A DNA stretch of 64,000 nucleotides from Isoetes taiwanensis (lineage: Eukaryota > Streptophyta > Lycopodiopsida > Isoetales > Isoetaceae). The DNA lies in NCBI GenBank assembly GCA_021234155.1, contig JAJEKV010000196.1:307640-371639 (forward strand), given 5' to 3'. Every line of letters begins with the position of its first letter. Position 1 is the stretch's first letter. Positions 33,140 to 45,499 of this stretch are shown here, piece after piece. A model generated the notes under the pieces. That model worked only from the letters and a program-made list of their open reading frames with translations, was not told the origin of the DNA and did not search any database. Made by a program: the position numbers and the translations under genes.

Positions 33140-36100
33140 TTCTACCAGGCCGTGACAGTTTACCACTTTCAGGCCATATATCAGCTGGACGCCACTTTCT
33201 TAACTTTATTCAAACCCGGCGGGCTTTTGAAATATCTAAGAGGGTTTTGAAAAATCGATCTCGGTTAATCACCGCCGGCCAAAGATTCATTGATGATGAG
33301 GTGGCAACTACAGTTTGATGGCGTTCTACTTGTGTGCAAGAGGTTATGTCTACTTGTGTGCAAGAGCTTATGTCCAGGCGCACTATTTCTAGATGCGTCC
33401 CTTTCTTTTTGCTCGTTGCTCAATTTAGGATAGTTTAAATTTATTTTAGACCTCATCAGAAAAATGGGCATAACTCCCATAAACAAGCTCCATTTTTGGT
33501 GCGAGAACATGCGTTGGAAAGGTTGGAGAAAGATCTACAAATGGTCTTAGGTGTATATTTTTCAGATTCAGAGCGTAAATGGTGCAAAACAGAGAAAACG
33601 TCTATGCTATATCCAGATAGTTCTTGCAGCAAAACTTTGATAGCTGATTGGCATTACTTCTCTATAATGATCTCCTATGCTTTCATAAGTTCACGCCTTT
33701 TTACGATGAAGTCCCGAGCCTCCTCTTGAAATGGACCGAGCTTTGATCTATGAAATCGATGATGTCTATATGCTTGCCTTCCTTTTGAACTTTGCCAATC
33801 ATTGTATGTGAGCTTCGGCAATGGATCCACAAGGCAATGGATCCACAAGTTCAAGTGGGCCGTGAACTTATGTTCAATGCATATGGTTTTGTTCTTGCAG
33901 GATGTCGGGTTGTTCTTGGAGCATGTCGGGTTTTATGTTCCAAAGCAAAGATGTCCACGTGATCACGTATAATTAAAGTTGATGATCTATCTTCTATTTC
34001 ATGGCAAAGGACAAGGATGATGCGATAAGCACATGGAAGTTGCAGAAATGTATTGTGCCCGGACTTGACATCCTCTCCACGTTTTTGGGGATGAGATACT
34101 TCCGATTTTAATGCCTCCGGGTCCGGTGGTTATGTTTTTAAGCTTCAATATTTATTACGCATTTTTCCAGAACTTCGTCATAATACAAGCTCACAAATAG
34201 TATGAAAACAACAAATCATGTTGTAGACGTTGTTGAGGAAGTATATGTCATTTGCAAGGGAAAGCATAGCATTTTGTATGGTGTAATAATGGCTATTTAG
34301 AAAATAACGCACAAGGTTCTATTACAACAACTTTTGCTTTAAGTGCGTTCGGATAACCACCCTCATGCTTTAAGTCGGCTATTTTTTAACCTATGGAGAG
34401 GTGAGGTGACAGAACCGAAGCTTTTTTCTGCTCGAAATCCATGTCCTAATTCTTTATTTTACATGTGTAATTAACTTCTTTGGCTGGAATTTGCCAAAGA
34501 ACTCTAAATCCAAAGATGCTCACATGCGTAATGGTCAAGCTTGATTCCCAGATCATTTTGTATCCAATTCTCAAATCCATGTGCTACTATAACATGTTCT
34601 TTATAGTACAAGCGACCAAGGCTCCATTTTGCAAAATAAAGCTAATTCGTGATGGGTCAATCATTCTTCACATTTGCAATTGCTCGTTATTTATGCTTCA
34701 AGGCGACATAACCATGTATTTGCTTCCGAAATCCACGTGCTAATGTGACATGTTCGTTGTTTTTCAAGTATCCAAATTCTCTTTCTATCTTTGGGGCTGC
34801 ATTTTGCAAGATAGCAAGGAGTTCTCTTTTGAATGTTATTGTTCAGAGTTACCGATTTCGACATGCTCACTTAAGCTAGAAAGTCACCAAGAGGGTCATC
34901 ATTTCTTCTTGCTTTCGTTGTTTTATATATGAGAGTGTTGAATACCATATTAGAACCGAAAAAATTTGCATGTTTAGCCTATTTTCCCAAAGAACAGATA
35001 GTCATGCAACATTTATGTGCAAAATGTCAGAATCAAAATGCCAAAGATATATCATGTTCAATATCCGTGGGTCTAATAATGGGCTATTCAAATGTATCAC
35101 ATTACCTTGAAGGTTCCGCCAGGTTCCACGTCCATGATACTAGTGTAGAACGGTTATTCTAGACCGAGATTTTTTGTCCAAGTTAAAAAGATAGATAAGA
35201 TTGTTATAATGTGTTGACAGGTTGGAGGAGAGGACACCACTTCGGGAATGAAGCCATCGGATTTTAAACAAATTGATCCATATGTCGCTTATACAAGATG
35301 GGCATCCGATTTTAAACAAATTGATGTATATGCCGCTTTTAACAAGATGGGGAGGAGCAAGATAACGCTCATGAATATGCAGATGACGCGGTAGCTCATA
35401 AAAATGACTTCTTTCTTCTAAGTGAACCCAAGCATTCTTTGTCAATTAGAGACTTTGAAATCATTTGACGTACATATATATGGTATTAAAATCATGGCAT
35501 TGACTTTAGTTGTTTACCACCTGACATTAAAGCCAACGAGTTGTGTCCACCCCGGTTTATGCAACCTATGTGAAGAGAAGCATTGAGTTGATTTTTGCTG
35601 AGGGTGCTCGCTCTAATTCGAGGTCTTCTTCTCCTTGCAAATTGCACTTTGTATTTGGAAGGATGTGTGGAAGGAGAAAGTTGCACCATTAGGCAACGCC
35701 ATTATAACCTAAATTGGTTTGTCCATATTCATCCATAAGTGTCACTCTATGGTTTTTGTTAAAAGTATAGCCCGAAGAAATACTTGAAACTTACACATTT
35801 CTAAATGGGAGGAAGTGTCCCTACATCGCCCCTGATGAGTAACAAAATAATAGTACTACACAGAGAAGTTCCAAGTTAATGTTAGATATGTTTTATGTAG
35901 GGGAAAAAATGCTTCTAGTTGCAACTATTCCTATTTGCAGTCAAATTGGAGGTAAAGTTGCTATTCCACAGGGGATGGAGCTCATGATGCTACATCTAGG
36001 TCATATGCTAGCCATATCCTGTAAGATGACCAAAAGTTCAATATTAAATTATGTTGTGTAAGAGCTAAAGTATATTATTCACCCTGATTCATTGTATTAC

Positions 36101-36745
36101 ATCCATGTGTTCATTGCAATTCAAAATAATGCTTGGATCACAATGCCTGGAAAGTTATTAAAAGCTATTTTTGCTCTTCACAAACTTTTAGTTTGATGTA
36201 TGTGTTCTCAATGCTATGCTTTTGCAACTTAGACCTCCCAATATTGATAGTTTGGAAGATATAAAGGAATCCTACAGGATGTGAGAGAATAGGGTTGGGA
36301 AGTTTTTTACATTTAAAACTTTTAGAGCAGTGACTAGCACATACAAAAAATGAAGCATAGATGACCACAATTTCATCAATTCAAATGCCAAACCCATACA
36401 CACAATTTCATCAATTCAATGCTAAACACAAATTGGTCTTTTTTTGCTCTTATGTTGACATTCATGTAGAAAGCTATCTATAATGGAAGCTAGATACTTA
36501 TGTCAATAGTGCATGGATGAGGCCTACCATATCCGGATAAGCAACAACAAAATCAATCGCCCTTGGGCAAAGGGCAATTTTTCAAGCACGAAATTTTACC
36601 TAGTGAAATTGTAACTGGAGATGTGTCATTCAGATTTCCAATGATTGGAAAAGAAATTTGAGATTTCATTGCTGTGGTTGGTTATGGTATTTTTTTTTCC
36701 CCTTTTATTTATTTCTTAACCAAAATAATATCCCCATAAATAATA
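33140..36745. other. Noncoding spacer with small local duplications
   Basis: No frame with a recognisable domain. There is a 16-bp duplication (GCAATGGATCCACAAG, about 33,820-33,850) and a 48-bp tandem repeat (listed separately). Short open frames (60-100 codons) are scattered on both strands, as expected by chance in AT-rich DNA. Confidence 0.45.
35255..35351 (+). repeat. 48-bp tandem repeat, 2 copies
   Basis: Copies begin CATCSGATTTTAAACAAATT at 35,255 and 35,303 and end ACAAGATGGG. A few substitutions separate them. Noncoding. Confidence 0.85.
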
Positions 36746-36747
36746 CT

Positions 36748-37475
36748 GAGCTTCATTGAATGGCTATTGGGCAAAGAGTTTAGCTTAAAACTTCATGACT
36801 TTGGGATAGATGCATATTGTCCTTTGTGCTATTCTTAGTCTTGGATTTTGCTCCTAGATGTTCACAAACCACGTTGGAAACAAGATTTCAGCATGGCGCT
36901 TTTATGCAAAGATTGGATCATTTTTATTTTTGTTGATGAAAAAGTTCTAATAAACAATTGTGAGCTTATGGCTGCTAGAAGTTTTAATAAACAATGGTGA
37001 GCTTGCCTGCCCTACCGAACCAAATTGATAGCTATTCACCTAAAGTTAGGATTCAAGATAGTGGGGATTTTGATGGAGATACACTCCATGTATTTGTTCC
37101 GCAATCAGTGAAAACTAGGGCAAGAGTATCAGAGTTATTGCCTTTACAAAACCAGTTTAGTTCTTGCCAGATGGGACCACGTATCAAACATAGTTTCATT
37201 CAACAATGTCTCAAATAATGATGTGGAGTGCAAGAGATGTACCAATTCCAGCAATTTTGAAGTTTCTAAAAGGACTATTATGGATTGCGAAACAAGCTTT
37301 CAGCGTGGCACTTCCACTGGCATTGAATCATTCATATTATGTGGATGAAGAAGTTCTAATAAATAGTGGTGGACTTCTGACTACTAGAAGTTCTAATAAA
37401 CAATGGTGAGCTTCATCTAATGGCTATCAGTCAAGAGATTTGGCTTAAAACATCATGATTTTGGGTTAGATGGAT
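36748..37475 (+). repeat. Diverged partial duplications, noncoding
   Basis: The piece at 36,748-36,813 (GAGCTTCATTGAATGGCTAT...) recurs at 37,409-37,475. The piece at 36,868-37,003 (AACAAGATTTCAGC...CAATGGTGAGCTT) recurs at 37,278-37,415. The motif TCTAATAAACAATGGTGAGC or a close variant is seen three times. Identity is moderate, so these are old duplications. Confidence 0.7.
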
Positions 37476-37956
37476 ACTTCCATTTCTGTAACAGGACAAT
37501 TGAGAGGGTAAAAATCTCAAACAAGATGCACATTAAAGACATTAATAGGTCACCATATAAATTAACTGATATGATACTTGAATTTAACTTGAGCAAACGA
37601 AACTTTGGGATTTACCTATGACATATGATAAGAGAGACTACTAAATTATACGAAACTATATGGCAATGTCGACCGATTCGGCTTCCACTACGAGTTGTTC
37701 TTCCACTATGAAGTCACCCATTGATAGTACAAAGACTTGTATATATATATACAATTATATTATGGGTCCTATGGGGGGGTAGAGATTATTCCTGGCCGTC
37801 GATTTTTTGAGGTGTCGCGACAATAGCCGTTGGATTTGATGGGGGGCATGCATGAGGCATGGATAGGTCATGCACCCCATCCCTGGGCCGTCGATCGGGC
37901 AAGTGAGAAATCGTGGCCCTTGATTTTAAGCTTAAGGAAGGTGCAAGGAAATTGTT

Positions 37957-38135
37957 GAAAGATTGATCTCGGCCGTCCATCTCTGAGATGGACGGCCCAG
38001 ACGGTGACACTTCAATCAACCCCAAGCAGCCCCCTTTATTTGGAGCTTTTGATGTGGCCCGTTAGATCTAGGGATTCAATTGGGGCATTTTATGTAGACC
38101 GTCCATCCTTGAAATTAGGGCATTTTATATTTAAT
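37957..38135 (+). repeat. Palindrome-bearing dispersed repeat, copy 2
   Basis: The same perfect palindrome as copy 1 (37,971-37,997), followed by related CCCCCTTTATTTGGAGC and GGGGCATTTTA phrases. An additional 210 bp with more GGCCGTCGAT-type phrases precede it (37,790-37,950), and a TA-run is at 37,740. A 5'-UTR-like GC-richer stretch (38,230-38,500) follows. Confidence 0.8.
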
Positions 38136-38612
38136 GTTTATTAAATATGGGCCGTTGGATTTAAAGATTTCATCTCGGCCATCGATTAGTAACCCATTGA
38201 AGTTAATGCACCATTAATGGATATGCCAAAAGAGCCGATCTTCATTTGTTGGAGGCGGCTTCTTCGTCTGGGCTCCCGCGCTTAAACCAGGTCCAGGGAT
38301 TTTCGAGCTCCTCAATCTCCAGCGCAAGAAGAAAGCCTAGCTTTTTTCCTTCTATCCAGCCATTTCTTCGATCAATTCATTCTGCTGCAGCGCTACAGAG
38401 GTGTTCGATGCCATGAGCTTCTTATTGTAGTCCGAGCGTCTGTCAGTTATGGCGCCATGGCCATGAGCTTCTTCTTCTTTCCGGGCGCATGTAAGCGGAG
38501 CTGCTGGATCGCCACCACATACGGCAGTGTTAGTGTTGCATGAAATTTGTGCTTATTTTTTACTCGTGGAATTGCACATGTGTTCATGTTAGGAATTTCT
38601 CTGTTTTTCAGC

Positions 38613-38842
38613 AATGGCATTGGCCAGCAACATGGCTGCTTGCATCAGTGGATTGGTTTTTGTAGGTTTGTGTAGAATGTCTATGTATTCCGGAGCCATG
38701 GCTGCCTTTGTCTTGGATTTCAGTTTTGGATATCCACTATGTAGACTCCTTCTAAAAGCTATCGATTTCTTGCAGGGTTTTGATACTAGCTCGAGGAGAA
38801 GTATGTATGCACATCAAGGCTTCGCTGGTGTGGGAAAGATAA
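38613..38842 (+). other. Candidate 5' exons of a plant gene
   Basis: A pyrimidine-rich acceptor (CTCTGTTTTTCAG) precedes an ATG at 38,614 giving MALASNMAACISGLV, a transit-peptide-like, Ala/Ser-rich start. A donor GTTTTTGTAGG may follow. A second acceptor (GATTTCTTGCAG) leads to GFDTSSRRSMYAHQGFAGVG before a donor (ATAAG|GTCAG). Joined, these would be a plausible organelle-targeting N-terminus. I found no downstream exons that continue it. Low confidence. Confidence 0.3.
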
Positions 38843-38849
38843 GGTCAGA

Positions 38850-39815
38850 AATACTTTCAGTTCTTTTCTGTTGAGTTAGTTACAATCCGCAGGAGATAGT
38901 AAAGTTTGGTTAAATATTTGTTGCCTGATCGTGCTTTGATTTGACCAGGTTTTTAAATGCATGTCTTTGCACGAGATTGAAGAGTTTCTCTTGATCTTCA
39001 GTACGCTTCTAATCCATCCAGGTAATGCAATGCTATATTGTGATAGTTTATGGATGAATTTGGTTAATTCATCTGAGTGTCCTTTGGTTCTTGAATGTGT
39101 TTAAAATATGAGTGCAACGTGATCTATATTTTTATCAGAGCGCTCAAGGAAATTTAGCTTTATTGATCTATATGCTGGTTGCAAGTTGAAGACCCATCAA
39201 GGAAATTTAGCTTTATTGATGTAAGTTATAATTTCTGCGATATCTGACTATGTTCTGGTAGTGAAGCACTTCTCTTTCGCAGAATGTGGCCCGTGCAATG
39301 CAATCGTTGCTGAATCTCATATTCGTAGTATTTTCTTAAAAGCATCTCTACATGTATGAATTCTGTGGCCTGCTTGTGAATGCTCCATATTGGATTATCT
39401 GCTTAGTGTTCATAGGACGTTGTTCCAGTTTCATAAATATGGGCGACCCCAATTGAGTTAACTGTCTTATTTAAATAATGTTTCAGGCCATTGGCACTCT
39501 GATCATCCACATTTGTACTACTTAGTATAGAAATATCATTCTCATGCCTGCCAATGTTCTGAAGATAAGAATTTTGCATTTTGGCTTCTCATAACTCAAC
39601 ATCAGGTAGCAAATTAGGCTTCAGATTTGTAAAGCTATAGTTTTTTTTTTAAAATAACATTTTTCCAACAAGATTATTTGATATTGGGTGTCAGACTAAA
39701 TGTACATCTATCACTTTCTAACAACAGATGGCAGAGTGTTGTTTGTATATTAAAAGCTCTGTTCTACTACTTTCTTACATGTAGTTGATGTCGCCAGTTA
39801 AGGTATTGAACACGG
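38850..39815. other. Noncoding spacer or intron-like DNA
   Basis: AT-rich, without domains. A 24-bp direct repeat (TCAAGGAAATTTAGCTTTAT plus 4 bases) occurs at 39,144 and 39,197. Confidence 0.45.
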
Positions 39816-39819
39816 AGAT

Positions 39820-40329
39820 ATGCTGAACATTGGGATCAAGATCGCAAGCTGGAGATATAAGTATACATTAAAACACTCCATTAGCACTAAAGATGGCAAA
39901 ACAGTCGTTACTAGATGTTCCCTAAGTAAAGTGCCGCCTAATGCTTCCTTTATGGATGGTGTGGCAACCAAAGATTGTATTATAGATCCTATAACAGCTT
40001 TATCAATTCGTATTTTTATTCCACAACAGTGTCTTGGCACTGACAACGACACAGGAAACAGGGCCTTCAGCAGGCTACCTGAATGTACAGTTCTTGCAGA
40101 CGGTCTTACTTCAGATTTTAAAACCTTTTCGGAAGCTTCTGATGGTAGCTCTGTCAGCAATGGCTGTGGGAGTTGTGAATATGATAAGCTAGATGACTTT
40201 TTGAAGTTTGGGGGTGCATATTGCCCTCGGAAGGAAATTCATCAAGTGAAGTTACCTTTAATTATTCAGTTCCATGATGGTGCTTTTGTCAACGACAGTA
40301 AGGATTCAGTATCATTGAATGGATTATGA
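39820..40329 (+). pseudogene. Plant carboxylesterase (CXE, alpha/beta hydrolase) N-terminal fragment
   Basis: A 169-codon frame with SFMDGVATKDCIIDP, LSIRIFIPQQCLG and LPLIIQFHDGAFVNDSKDSV. This matches the N-terminal half of plant CXE-type carboxylesterases, which hydrolyse ester substrates using an oxyanion hole HGGG and a Ser-His-Asp triad. Here HGGG reads HDGA, and the frame ends before the nucleophile-Ser region, so it cannot be active as it stands. The break coincides with the edge of a minus-strand ARM/TPR fragment (from 40,330), which suggests a junction between two copied gene pieces. The fragment appears intron-free. Confidence 0.75.
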
Positions 40330-40883
40330 AGACACAGGGCTCTTGTTGCATCACTAACAGCAGCTCCTGGATTCTGCATAAGAAGGTGACACGAAGCTCT
40401 ATTACTGTAAAGAGGCACCCTTGCTTTTCTTGCTTTGAAAGGACATAACATTAAGCCCTCAGTATACTTGCAAGCTGCTCCACAAATGTCTCCAGAAAAA
40501 AAACTTGGCATTGACTTCCAATTTAATAACAAGAGCAGCTGCTCTTCTTATCTGAATGTCCTCCATGGTCATGCATTTCTCTTGCTGAATCCGCTTCAAT
40601 TGGCTAGATAACTCACTTAGGATTGCCTTTGTAGTGGGAGACATGGATGCTGGTCCAAGAGAAATGCAACATCTGAATAATAAGCCAGCAATTTTCTTTG
40701 CAACTTTCCTATGGTCCCTTGATGAATCAGCTCTGCCAAATCTGCTAATGCAGCTATGACTTTGTCTAGAACGTGAATCCGGGTTGCCTGGTCCTCAACA
40801 AGGCATAATAAACAATCAACAGCCATATACTGACAGTCATCAGAAGACCTAGCAAGATTGCACAGTGACATGGTAATATCCAA
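40330..40883 (-). pseudogene. ARM/TPR-repeat protein fragment
   Basis: Minus-strand pieces in order: SLCNLARSSDDCQYMAVDCL, LCLVEDQATRIHVLDKVIAA (ARM-like helices), then MTMEDIQIRRAAALVIKLE, SGDICGAACKYTEGL and YSNRASCHLLMQNPGAAVSD (TPR-like, with the N-R-A-x-C-x-L signature) ending ATRALCLHNPFN. This order is known in plant proteins that join ARM and TPR repeats and serve as protein-interaction scaffolds. A frameshift lies near 40,500. The fragment meets the carboxylesterase fragment at about 40,328. No introns are apparent within it. Confidence 0.7.
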
Positions 40884-41029
40884 TAAAACCTGTTAGTGGA
40901 ATCGCTATATACTCTGTGATTTTCTTTAAAGCTTCAGGGCCAGAGTATGCTGAGCTAACTGAACTACAATGCATGGATTTTTGCATGGGACAGTGACTAT
41001 GGGTTCTACTTTTATTATAATACTCACAC

Positions 41030-41554
41030 ATGAGTCAACCTGAACTGCTCCAGATTGCATGAAGTTTTGTGATCAGCGGGTTTATTTGCCTGAAAGGTAT
41101 TGTAATACACATGGAGAGCAACAAAAGCTTGAAAATGAAGGTAATACATCACCAGCGGAGTAGGAAATGCATTATCAGATGCAATCCTCAGATTATGAGC
41201 CGGTAGTAGAGATTTTGAATGTTGAAGAAATCAACAGTGAGCTGCGTGATAATGAGACTGTAAATATCGAGAATAGAAATGAAATGGTAGAAACCATGAT
41301 CTAAAATCTGATAGACACATGACTGCTTATAGTGATGATAGATCAGTAAGGTGGTTGTACAGGAGGGCCGTAACTCTCTAGCAGCAGTAAGATGTCTGAT
41401 GCCTTAGACAATGTGAATTTATTGATATTGTGGTGGTGTTTTTATAGGTTCCATGATCTTCCACTGCCTCGTGGATCTCATATATGGTTTGAAGATTCTG
41501 AAGAAAGTACTGAAGAAGAGAGAGAGACGGGCATGAGGAGGATGCTACACTAGT
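41030..41554 (+). other. Two exon-like blocks of an unrecognised gene
   Basis: Plus-strand reading about 41,060-41,290 gives KFCDQRVYLPERYCNTHGE, then a stop, then SSDYEPVVEILNVEEINSEL. A good acceptor (GTGTTTTTATAG at 41,447) opens FHDLPLPRGSHIWFEDSEES, TEEERETGMRRMLH and a stop at about 41,554. It could be a third copied gene piece next to the carboxylesterase and ARM/TPR fragments. Family unknown. Confidence 0.3.
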
Positions 41555-42929
41555 GACAAGCCAGTTGGGCCTTAAAACCATCCAGCAAGATTTGGATCTA
41601 GGCTATGATTGCTTCTGAGAGTGAAAACCAGGAGATTTAGGAATCCTTTAGTATTTCATCAAATACACGAGAGGCAATAAGATGGGAAAAAGGGGTTTAC
41701 CCATGCAAGATCCAGTTACAAGTTACAAGTTACAGTATACACTGGACAGATATAATAAATGGATCAGTATCTCGAAAATCTAACTTTAATCCCCAATCTT
41801 ATAGCAAGCAGGTGATCGAGGCATGGTCATTGGTGGGCAAAAAACTCCGGTAAAGTTGAACAATTCAAGATATTCTTTGTGCATTATAATCTGATTGACT
41901 ATGATGAAAGATCCAGTGATCCTATCCTCTGGAGTGACAGAATTTAACATGCCCTATCATAAGGCATAAAACGAGGCATTCTAAATCATGCATCGCACAA
42001 AATGATCGGGGGCAGAAAGAACAAAACATAGATGGACCCCAATCTTCTGTGGGATATTGGGCTTTGATTTTCAAAAAGAAATGAAAGATCTGCTTGCTTA
42101 TAGGCAGTTTGTCACCATTTTTTGTTTTCCATGCCATAGAAGATTGAGACCAAGGTGAATGCATCTTTTTCTTTGGAGTAAGTATTATTTCGGCTTGCTT
42201 AAACAGGATCAAAGAAAGAGGCAAGCCCTTATGCATAATGGAACAGTATTTCGAATTTTAGATATGGTTCCAGAGGCGTCTATTGATGCAGGACTGTCTC
42301 TGTTTCAAAATTCCTTGTGTACATGCTTTTCTGCTCGCATTTCAGCTGATGTGCATCCTGTTATAGACACTAGCTTCCCTATATTGGTTGAGAACAAGAC
42401 CACTCATTCTGCAATTGCACAAGATAGATGACAGTTCTGACTATGCTGAGTTTCTCCATTTATGTAGGAAGAGGTTCACATATATTTGTGAGTTATTTAT
42501 CCTTAACACCCTGCTTTTCTCCATTCTTGCCGGTTTTGCTGTTTTGGTCTCTTTACTTGGAATCCAAGCTTGGTGCCCTTTCCAAATTCCTTGAACCTTG
42601 CATTGTTTGCATGATTTAACACTTTCATTTCCCTTTCCCAATTAATATTGCACAGTAGAGAGCAACGTGTTGTTGCAATTCTGGCATTGAAAGGTGTAAA
42701 CTTAGCAGGTCCTCCCCATTTCCTAGCCACAGTCTATCTCATACATCATTTAATGCTTTGCTGGCATGTGGCAGTGCCCCCTTTTTTTGGCTTATGTTCT
42801 TTGTGGTCCAAACATTTCTAATCGTGATAGCGGCTGTTTTACATAGGTTTGGAGCTTGCTCCGCCCTAAGATGGTCGGAGTGCAATGTTTTTGTCGAAGG
42901 GTTTGTGTTAACGACTTTTTCCCCTCAGA
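41555..42929. other. Noncoding spacer
   Basis: No recognisable domain on either strand. Open frames of 60-105 codons overlap each other on opposite strands and have no motif support. Confidence 0.4.
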
Positions 42930-43066
42930 TGTCTTAAAGTCTCTGCAAACCTTATTGCTAGTTGGATTAGAACAACTGCTTCAATCTTGGCTAGATCTGT
43001 TGCAATACCTTCCGCTTTGAAATTATATGGCGGAGGTAGTCTACCTTTGGTGTAGCAAAATGACAC

Positions 43067-44301
43067 TTACTCGACCGCATACAATTGGTGTCGTCTCAAC
43101 TTCTGCAAGGCCTTCTTTAGATGCTCCACGTGCTCTTCCAAAGTCTTGCTATAGATCAAGATGGCATCAAAGAAAATGATAACAAATTCATCTAGGAACT
43201 CACAAAAAATATCGTTCATGAGTCTCATAAAGGTTGCGGGAGCATTAGATAAACCAAAGGGCATAACTGTGAACTCATAATGCCAATATCTGGTTCTGAA
43301 GGCTGTCTTGTGAACATCTTCTTCCTTGATCCTTGAAGCTGATCCATGAGGTCGTCTGCTCTAGGTAAGGCGTACTTATTCTTTATGGTATGCTTATTCA
43401 ACTGTCGATAACCAATGCACATCCGCATACTACCATCTTTCTTCTTGACAAATAAAATAGGTGCCCCAAAAGGAGACACACTTGGCCTTATAAACCCTAG
43501 ATCTAAGAGCTCTTTCAACTGTTTCTTGAGCTCTACCAACTCCTCACCAGTCATCCGGTAAGGTGCCTTGCTGCTAGGCTTGGTCCCTGTTTCGAGTGCT
43601 ATTTCACACTCTACTCCTCTGTATGGCAGAAGCTTCTCGATCTCGTCTGGAAAGACGTCGTGAAACTCCTTAATTAAGTCCACTACAGACTCAGGCAACC
43701 TTGCAAATAATGATTCCTTCTCGCCTTCCTCTTCAGGTTCGTCTATTGCTTGGAGCTTAAACACATATGTTATTTGTTGCCTCTTAATGCTTTTCAACAA
43801 TTTCTCAATAGACATACATCGATTACTTTCCTTGTCGTGAGGATTACTTTCCTTGCCGCTGTCGATGAAAGCTTTCTTAGGGATAAGATATTCCATCCCG
43901 ACTATGAGGTCGTACTTTCCCATATCCATGATCTCTGCTCCCATACTTACTTCAACCCCCGGCAACTCAATGTTGAAGTTCACTCTTCTCCCTTCGGTAT
44001 ATCTGACTTTCCCATTAGCCAATACAACTGGCCTAGGGTTTAACCGAAGGGTCTGAAGCTTAAGCAACTCTACTATGCGTGGCGAGGCAAAATTATGGGA
44101 TGGCCCCGTATAAAAAAGAACTACGAATGGCTTAGCCTTAATTTTTCCCACTGTGGAAATGATATTATACTGACTCTCTGCCTTCTCAGAATCTATAGCA
44201 GCTAGAATGTGACAATTACCTTGGATATAATCCTGCGCCTCCTCGTCATCATCCCTCTGAGGGGTTTCCCAACCTTCGAGCTCCATAAAGCATTTGCGCA
44301 T
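43067..44301 (-). pseudogene. RE2 protease and reverse transcriptase, broken
   Basis: The protease region reads [20 protein letters not shown] and [12 protein letters not shown]; the catalytic Asp of the D-T/S-G motif is replaced by Tyr. RT follows: [60 protein letters not shown] frameshift near 43,310 separates this from [18 protein letters not shown] and [18 protein letters not shown], where the FFDD catalytic pair reads FFDA. Both enzymes have therefore lost key residues as well as frame. Confidence 0.9.
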
Positions 44302-44315
44302 TCATCACATGAGGG

Positions 44316-45415
44316 CAATTATGTGTCTTATGGCCTGGTTGAAAACACCTGAAGTATAAGTTCTTATCGATACATTCCTGTTTCTTCTCTCTCGGCATAA
44401 CTGTTAGAAAATTCTTTACTGCCTCAGAGTAGCCTGCTTTTTGTTGCCCACCTTGACGATGCGGCTAGAACTGGGGCCTATCCTTGAAGGTCACCTGCTT
44501 CCTTTCCTGCCTCGGATAGGGAGGAGTATAGGGTGTCCTTGCCGGCGCTGGACTACCCGGCCTTGGGCTATACGCTCCAGGAGATCTGTTCCTGTCAAAA
44601 TAGTTCTGCTTTGGCCCAGTGCCTTGCAGGCTTACTGCTTTGGCTTCTTCTTCTGAGACTGAAGTTGGGCAAATTGCCTTCACCAAGCGTCAAATCTCTT
44701 CATTTAGGCCCTCTATGTAGCCATCCACTGCATCCTTCTCACTGAGCCTGGGAACATACATGCGAAGGCGCATAAACTCTTCCATGTACCTCTGTACTGA
44801 CATGTTCCCTTGTTGCAACCTGTGAAACTTCTGCATCATGTTGGTCTTATGCTCTCTCGGAACATACTGCTTCTTGAAGGCTTTCTTGAACTTGCTGAAC
44901 CTAACGGACCGTTTGCTCAACCCATTGCTCTTTGCATAGCTGGTCCACCAAACCTTAGCAACCCCTTTGAGGTTTGTGATTGCTACTTTTCCTTTGTCCT
45001 TCTCGTTCAGGTTATAATTCTTTGCATAATCCTGCATCTCCTCAAGCCAAGCCTCGGCTTCTAGCCCTGACCTGCTTTCTCCTGAAAACATCTCCAACTT
45101 TTGTGCCTTCCAAATGTTCCTCATGGCGGAGTCTAACTTCTTTTGGTAGTTGGCATCGGCCCTATCATTGCCTGGCCTATTGTTTCCGGCCCTGTCATTC
45201 TGAGCTCTTACATTTCTTTCTGGCTCGCTACTATCCTGCTTTGTCTCTGACTCAGTGCCAAAGGAGCCTGAACTGCTATCTGAGGATGAGTGATATCTCC
45301 TGTGCCTCTTCCTACCTCTATGTTCCCGGTCTCGGTTCCGCTCTCGGCCCCTCTGAGGTGTGACGTTCCTCTCCTTGGGGTATCTCGGGTTGTGGGGGCG
45401 ATCTGATGACATCAT
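44316..45415 (-). pseudogene. RE2 gag with zinc knuckle, broken
   Basis: The start at 45,415 gives MMSSDRPHNPRYPKERN, an Arg/Ser-rich leader, then the gag core LEMFSGESRSGLEAEAWLEE, VWWTSYAKSNGL, FKKAFKKQYVPREHK and MSVQRYMEEFMRLRMYVPRL. It is open for 241 codons to 44,690. After a one-base shift, the Pro/Arg-rich linker (GAYSPRPGSPAPARTPY) continues to a stop at 44,465. A degenerate zinc knuckle (YFRCFQPGHKTHNCP; first Cys now Tyr) is near 44,316-44,372. Confidence 0.88.
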
Positions 45416-45499
45416 ATAAATGGGTAGGAGTGACTATCCATAAACGTCCGGACGGTTTTGCCCCAGTGGTTAAGGGGATATGATTTAGGATCGTCTCAG

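Larger units (their letters stand above)
42930..45415 (-). mobile_element. RE2: truncated Ty3/gypsy element, minus strand
   Basis: Gag, zinc knuckle, protease and the N-terminal two thirds of RT are in order on the minus strand. Homology fades near 42,930 with a last readable piece GIATDLAKIEAVV. There is no RNase H, integrase or recognisable LTR. The 5' side ends at 45,415-45,490, head to head with plus-strand RE3. Gag and RT wording is close to RE3, so the two belong to related families. Confidence 0.85.
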
